From CAZADH01 sp964483805 (lineage in GTDB: Bacteria; Muiribacteriota; Ozemobacteria; Ozemobacterales; Ozemobacteraceae), in the NCBI GenBank assembly GCA_964483805.1, contig CAZADH010000010.1:1-55313 (forward strand): a DNA stretch of 55,313 bases, written 5' to 3'. The notes below the pieces were generated by a model. The model did no database searches. It was not told the origin of the DNA and saw only the letters and a program-made list of their open reading frames with translations. The translations under genes and the position numbers were made by a program. Positions 52,534 to 55,313 of the stretch are shown in pieces; positions within the stretch are counted from its first letter, which is position 1; the number at the start of each line of letters is the position of its first letter.

Positions 52534-53831
52534 CGGGCGGCCCGGGCACTGGTCTTCTTGCCCTGGCCCGCCGCAGCATTGCCTGTCTTGTCGGCCGCGG
52601 GTTTGCGCAACACACCGGCCATCGGCGCCGCCGGCGCCGCCGGCATGACGATGACGATTTCGCGGGGGTCGAGCGGATTCACTGCCAGATGGCGCACCAC
52701 CGACAGGAACGGTTCGATTTCACTGTGGGGAACACCGAGGTCCATGGCGCTGTTGAGCACGGCCCGGGCGCGGATGAACAGGACACGGTCTTTGGGCAGA
52801 CCGGCCGTGGCCTGGCGGATATCGGTAATGTAGCGCACCGCCGGATGAGTGAAGCGTTGCCGGTGGAACACGGCGCCTTCCTGGAACAGCATTTTTCCTG
52901 TCTCGCTGTAGAAGCGGGGGAAGAGACTGGGCATGAAACCCAGGTGGCGCGCGTCGAGCACGACGCGCTTGAAATAACTCGGATTCTTGGGCGCAATTGC
53001 GAGGTCAGCGGTCTGGCTGGCCGGTGACGGCAACAGTGACGCGGGTTCGAGACGATCGGGCGTCAGCGCCGCGAGATAGAGCGCCGAGCGCAGGCTCATG
53101 GCCCCCGCCATCGGCACCCGCAAGCGACACCGCACCAGGCCCACCGCATCATCGGAATAGAATGCCCGCGGCGCGGCCAGGAGGATCCGGCGCAACCGCG
53201 GTGTCAGGGCCGGGTTCAACCGGATCGCATCACCGACGGTCAAATTGGCCATCAGCGGCATTTCGGTCAACGTCGCCCAGGCGTGATGCATCGCATCGCC
53301 CAGCGCACGCTGTTTTTCTTCTTCGTACGACGACGTGTCTTCCCAGGGGGCGCCGCCCAGGCCCCACTCGACGAGGGTCAGATGCGGATAATCGGGGCCG
53401 GGATCGTCGACAGCCTCGGCCATCAACGCAGCCAGATTGCGCGGATCCGCCGTTTCGGCGACCGCCGCGGCACCGCTTGCCGACCCGGCATCGATGGGCG
53501 CACCCGCGCTCGCCAACTCGGCGGCCACGTCGGCGCTCATCCCGATGCTGCTGCCCGGTTTCGGTGACTCGGCACTCCCCGAGCCAGCATCGGCATTGCC
53601 GACATCGGATGGCTCGGCCCGTTCCGGTCCGGCGGCACTGCCCGCATCAGCGGGAGTCGCGACCCCCGAGCCGGGTTCATCGGCCGCGACCACGACTTCA
53701 TCGGCGGAAGCGGCGACCGGAGCGGCCGCCCACGAGGGCGCCACTCCGGCAATAACCAGGAGGAGCAGCGCCACCGGCATGAACCGGGGCGCGCGTCGAA
53801 CGTCAGTCAAAGGTAACGTGACCGGCCACAT
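52534..53831 (-). CDS. LPP20/FlgP-like exported protein (C-terminus cut by gap)
   Basis: The ATG at 53831 has AAGGAG five bases upstream, inside the end of the barrel gene, so it overlaps that gene by 29 bases and is probably coupled. About 430 residues remain. A basic N-terminus and hydrophobic core (ALLLLVIAGVAPSWAA) form the signal peptide, and a low-complexity Ala/Asp/Ser/Pro-rich linker runs to about residue 130. The main domain has SYFKRVVLDARHLGFMPSL and RFYSETGKMLFQEG, like LPP20-family proteins whose relatives act in outer-membrane and flagellar structures. The C-terminal Ala/Lys-rich tail is lost in the gap. Family assignment is moderately sure. Confidence 0.75.
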
Positions 53832-54789
53832 AGTGCTCCTTGATGACATCGCCGTTGTAGAAAGCGTAATCAAACCGAATCTGCGGCAGGATCTGCATGC
53901 CGAAGCCCAGCGTCAGGGTACCGTTCCACGCGCCCATCCGCAAGGTCAAGTCGTTGTCGACAAACTTCTTCTCGAGACCCACGCGGTATTGCTGGCTTTC
54001 GGCCTTCGACGAACTGGTCACGTTGGTGGCATCGGCAGCGACGATGACATCTTTGGTCAAGAGCAACTTGCCGCCAAGGCTCAGCGTGGTCCCGTCGGTC
54101 TGGGCGGCGGCGCCGCGCACGCGCTCGATGACATTGTCGATGACGAGGCCGCCGGTGATGCGATCGTTGTAGTGATACATGAAGGCCAGGCCCATCGAGT
54201 CACTCTCGCGACTGTTCGTGGTGCCCAACTTCTTGATGTTGCGGTCGACCCAGTTGAAGTCGAACTTGACTCCAAAATAGAGACTCTCGCGGGCCATCAT
54301 GCGCCGGGCAACTGGGAAACGTGTCCCGAATGCCAGTTTGAGATCGCGCTCTTTGCGATGCACCCCGAGAAACTCGCCACCGACCTGGGCGCCGAACGCC
54401 TCGGACCGATCGTCTTCCGTGTAGGCCACACCGTAGCTATACTTGGGCCGGCGCGGCAACGGCTCTTTGATCAGGTTGTGTTCGAGGTAATCGGTGATCG
54501 AGAACTGGTCCTGCGGCGCATCTTCGTAGATATGTCCGGTGAAGGCAGCCGAGTTCCAGTTGAACGAATCCCGTTCGTTAACCTTGAGTTGCAGTGCCCC
54601 TTCGCGCCCCTGGATCTGCGACAGGCCCGCGGGATTGAGATAGACGGCGGTTTCGTCGTCACAGACGCCGATGAAAGCGCCACCCATGCCACGCGCCCGG
54701 GTCGACAGCGCCCCGGCATACACCGGCCAGGTCGAGGCCAGCACGAGGGCCAACACCATCAGTGTGAATCGAATGCCCCGCGATGTCAT
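53803..54789 (-). CDS. PorV/FadL-like outer-membrane beta-barrel protein
   Basis: A 328-residue protein; AAGGAGG lies before the ATG. After a signal peptide (GIRFTLMVLALVLASTWPVYAG) comes RARGMGGAFIGVCDDETAVYLNPAGLSQI, a signature shared by PorV, PorQ, UPF0164 and FadL-like proteins (shown here as RARGMGGAFIGVCDDE and TAVYLNPAGLSQI). The rest is amphipathic beta strands ending in HVTFD. Such barrels act as secretion shuttles, lipid transporters or surface-anchoring factors. Its last 29 bases overlap the start of the LPP20-like gene. Confidence 0.88.
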   Translation of the reverse strand: MTSRGIRFTLMVLALVLASTWPVYAGALSTRARGMGGAFIGVCDDETAVYLNPAGLSQIQGREGALQLKVNERDSFNWNSAAFTGHIYEDAPQDQFSITDYLEHNLIKEPLPRRPKYSYGVAYTEDDRSEAFGAQVGGEFLGVHRKERDLKLAFGTRFPVARRMMARESLYFGVKFDFNWVDRNIKKLGTTNSRESDSMGLAFMYHYNDRITGGLVIDNVIERVRGAAAQTDGTTLSLGGKLLLTKDVIVAADATNVTSSSKAESQQYRVGLEKKFVDNDLTLRMGAWNGTLTLGFGMQILPQIRFDYAFYNGDVIKEHYVAGHVTFD

Positions 54790-55014
54790 GGAGCGTCCTC
54801 CTTATGTTGCCACCGAGAATCTCGGTCTGCTCCCCCGTCGGCGGTTTCCGGTGGGCATCCCGGGTTTTTCGCCTGTGCGGAGGCACAGTTCAATCTCTTC
54901 ATCGACACTTCTCACACGGTTGTTGAGAGACAACCTGCAAGAGGCATCGGTATTGCCAAAGTATGTATTGCACACCGCCGCACCCCCTGGGCACCGCGGC
55001 ACCATGCCGACGCG

Positions 55015-55313
55015 TTACTGGGACCCACCCAGGGGCACGAACCCTTGCGGCGCCGCGGCCACCCGCGGACGCGACGGTTTCAGCGGCTGGAACGCGGTCG
55101 GCGGGGCCACGTTCAATGATTCCCAACCACTGTTGTTGGCCGCTTTGCCGGAAGCAGGTTTGGGCGCGACCGTTGTGCGGGCCCGTGCCGCCGACGTCCG
55201 GGTCGTGACCCGCGGGGCCGCCGGCGGGGCGGCATCGAAGTCGAGCGACGGCGGCGTCAGGCTCTGAAACCCGGCCGGCGCCGGGTTTGCCCCCGACACT
55301 ACCGGGGCCACAG
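55015..55313 (-). CDS. C-terminal end of a Pro/Ala/Thr-rich protein (starts outside the window)
   Basis: An open minus-strand frame of about 99 codons enters from beyond the window edge and stops with TAA at 55015. The visible part is low-complexity, rich in Pro, Ala, Ser and Arg (QSLTPPSLDFDAAPPAAPR), ending FVPLGGSQ. Its start and any folded domain lie outside the window. With 225 bases to the next start and no clear promoter, it may precede the barrel gene in one transcript. Confidence 0.5.
   Translation of the reverse strand, partial: VAPVVSGANPAPAGFQSLTPPSLDFDAAPPAAPRVTTRTSAARARTTVAPKPASGKAANNSGWESLNVAPPTAFQPLKPSRPRVAAAPQGFVPLGGSQ

Noticed and set aside
1..55313. Scattered AT-rich words such as AATACA and GTAAATA in otherwise GC-rich genes
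   Set aside because: They stand out by eye, but a rough estimate gives a similar count by chance; no clear spacing or strand pattern.
1..55313. tRNA, rRNA, CRISPR array, prophage or intact insertion sequence
   Set aside because: None found: no cloverleaf-like segment, no regularly spaced repeats with spacers, no transposase or phage genes.

Overview
This 55.3 kb window is a GC-rich, gene-dense piece of a bacterial chromosome. Two runs of ten Ns (34162-34171 and 52524-52533) suggest a scaffold built from contigs, probably a metagenome-assembled genome. The cell is almost certainly diderm: there are outer-membrane beta-barrel candidates (30500-32083, 53803-54789), a lipoprotein with a lipobox, a prolipoprotein diacylglyceryl transferase and many signal peptides. 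An alpha2-type glycyl-tRNA synthetase, Hfq, a PolX with a PHP domain, pilin-like proteins and many TPR/HEAT proteins point to a poorly cultured phylum. Ozemobacteria/Riflebacteria-like lineages are one possibility, but this is inference. I see no tRNA, rRNA, CRISPR array, prophage or intact insertion sequence.

Layout. 68-6702 (minus): class II fructose-bisphosphate aldolase followed by a lipoprotein, a TPR protein with a possible TerB-like end, a secreted TPR-like protein and a HEAT-repeat membrane protein. 6914-14692 (plus): a TPR membrane protein, a 753-residue secreted protein, three pilin-like proteins joined by 4-base overlaps, and a GAF-containing class III nucleotide cyclase. 14860-18104 (plus): HAD phosphatase, PolX with an in-frame stop in its N-terminus, and endonuclease III. 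18224-30321 (minus): a PocR-like/GAF/HD-GYP protein, a membrane-anchored CBM48-like protein, a PcrA/UvrD helicase, a large secreted protein, a free-standing intein-like (Hint) protein, a possible secretin/PilP-like protein, aspartate-semialdehyde dehydrogenase and a second class III cyclase.

30500-38678: an outer-membrane barrel candidate, a TPR-Ser/Thr kinase, glycyl-tRNA synthetase (cut by the first gap), two small exported or membrane proteins, an M50 protease and a beta-propeller protein. 38900-45230 (plus): a Cys-containing membrane protein, a 1002-residue TPR protein, Hfq, a polysaccharide deacetylase behind a near-consensus sigma-54 promoter, and an MTA phosphorylase. 45458-49198 (plus): clostripain-like protease, YdjM-like membrane protein and HemW. 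49220-55313 (minus): a MerR-type coiled-coil protein with a GTCAC-rich upstream region, Lgt, a secreted coiled-coil protein, an LPP20-like protein (cut by the second gap), a PorV/FadL-like barrel and the end of one more gene.

Themes are envelope and pilus-like surface machinery, nucleotide second messengers (two cyclases, one HD-GYP) and protein-protein scaffolds. The observations most worth following are the compact pilin/cyclase operon, the stand-alone Hint protein three genes' length from the helicase family whose inteins it resembles, the nonsense codon in polX, the sigma-54 promoter, the GTCAC cluster, and a dispersed 29-bp palindrome of which one copy lies inside the nth reading frame.
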